In this document: one piece after another, positions 12,332 to 12,474 of the stretch | Numbering within the stretch: position 1 is the first letter of the stretch | Layout of the letters: every line of letters starts with the position of its first letter | Assembly (NCBI GenBank): GCA_900768805.1 | Contig: CAAGEF010000070.1 | Span: 1-12,474 of the forward strand | Source: Clostridia bacterium | GTDB lineage: Bacteria > Bacillota > Clostridia > TANB77 > CAG-508 | Length of the DNA: 12,474 nucleotides | Direction: 5' to 3' | Made by a program: the position numbers and the translations under genes | The notes under the pieces: model-generated | What the model was told of the DNA's origin: nothing | Seen by the model: only the letters and a program-made list of their open reading frames with translations | Databases searched by the model: none

Positions 12332-12474
12332 GTTGTATTAAAATTTTGAATTCAAGTATGCATTTAATCAAAACTAACTTTTACAATTCGCTTCAGGTTA
12401 AAAAAGTAAATAAAATTATAAATGGTAAAATTAAGTGACGCATAATTGACATAAAAATAGACACATACGATTAC

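Noticed and set aside
12446..12474. TTGACA at 12446-12451 near the window end as the start of another promoter
   Set aside because: The 17-bp position gives GATTAC, a poor -10, and the sequence ends there, so it cannot be judged.
1..12474. Mobile element, CRISPR array, toxin-antitoxin or defence island
   Set aside because: No transposase, integrase, spaced repeat array or paired small toxin genes are visible; gene content is conserved sporulation and translation genes with uniform base composition.

Overview
The window is a very AT-rich stretch of bacterial chromosome. It has Gram-positive style ribosome binding sites, sigma-A promoters with 16-17 bp spacers, U-tailed intrinsic terminators and a block of endospore genes. 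The sporulation set is spoIIGA, sigE, spoIIID, a SipL-type SPOCS/LysM protein and yunB. SipL, rather than a Bacillus-type SpoVID, points to the class Clostridia. I cannot name a genus from this.

Layout. Positions 1-339 hold no gene but carry a possible Spo0A-controlled promoter. SpoIIGA (340-1248) overlaps sigE (1223-1960), which ends at a strong terminator. A patatin-like phospholipase follows (2150-2986), then spoIIID (3187-3459). Convergent to spoIIID is a 51-aa zinc-ribbon protein on the minus strand (3525-3680); both genes share one bidirectional terminator. A gap of about 360 bp holds divergent promoters for the zinc-ribbon gene and for veg (4041-4358). A composite hairpin separates veg from the sipL-yunB pair (4436-6592). 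Next come a leader and the rplM-rpsI ribosomal operon (6828-7671), an uncharacterised acidic membrane-anchored protein (7956-9896) and a two-TM DUF3592-like protein (10033-10743). The translation operon infC-rpmI-rplT (10930-12068) has an attenuator-type leader. Last is tRNA-Tyr (12216-12301) with a perfect consensus promoter and its own terminator.

How the genes fit together. SpoIIGA cleaves pro-SigE. Sigma-E runs the early mother-cell programme, in which spoIIID, sipL and yunB normally belong. SpoIIID then remodels that programme, and SipL tethers the spore coat to the forespore. The ribosomal operons and tRNA-Tyr are housekeeping.

I see no undescribed multi-gene system such as a defence island, mobile element or CRISPR array. 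The most interesting signals are in RNA leaders. The ribosome binding site of spoIIID lies in the 3' arm of a 12-bp hairpin. The ribosome binding site of sipL lies inside the terminator-like hairpin that follows veg, which may also contain a sigma-E-like promoter. The infC gene appears to start at AUA, directly after an intrinsic attenuator. All such structures were read by eye and none was folded by software.
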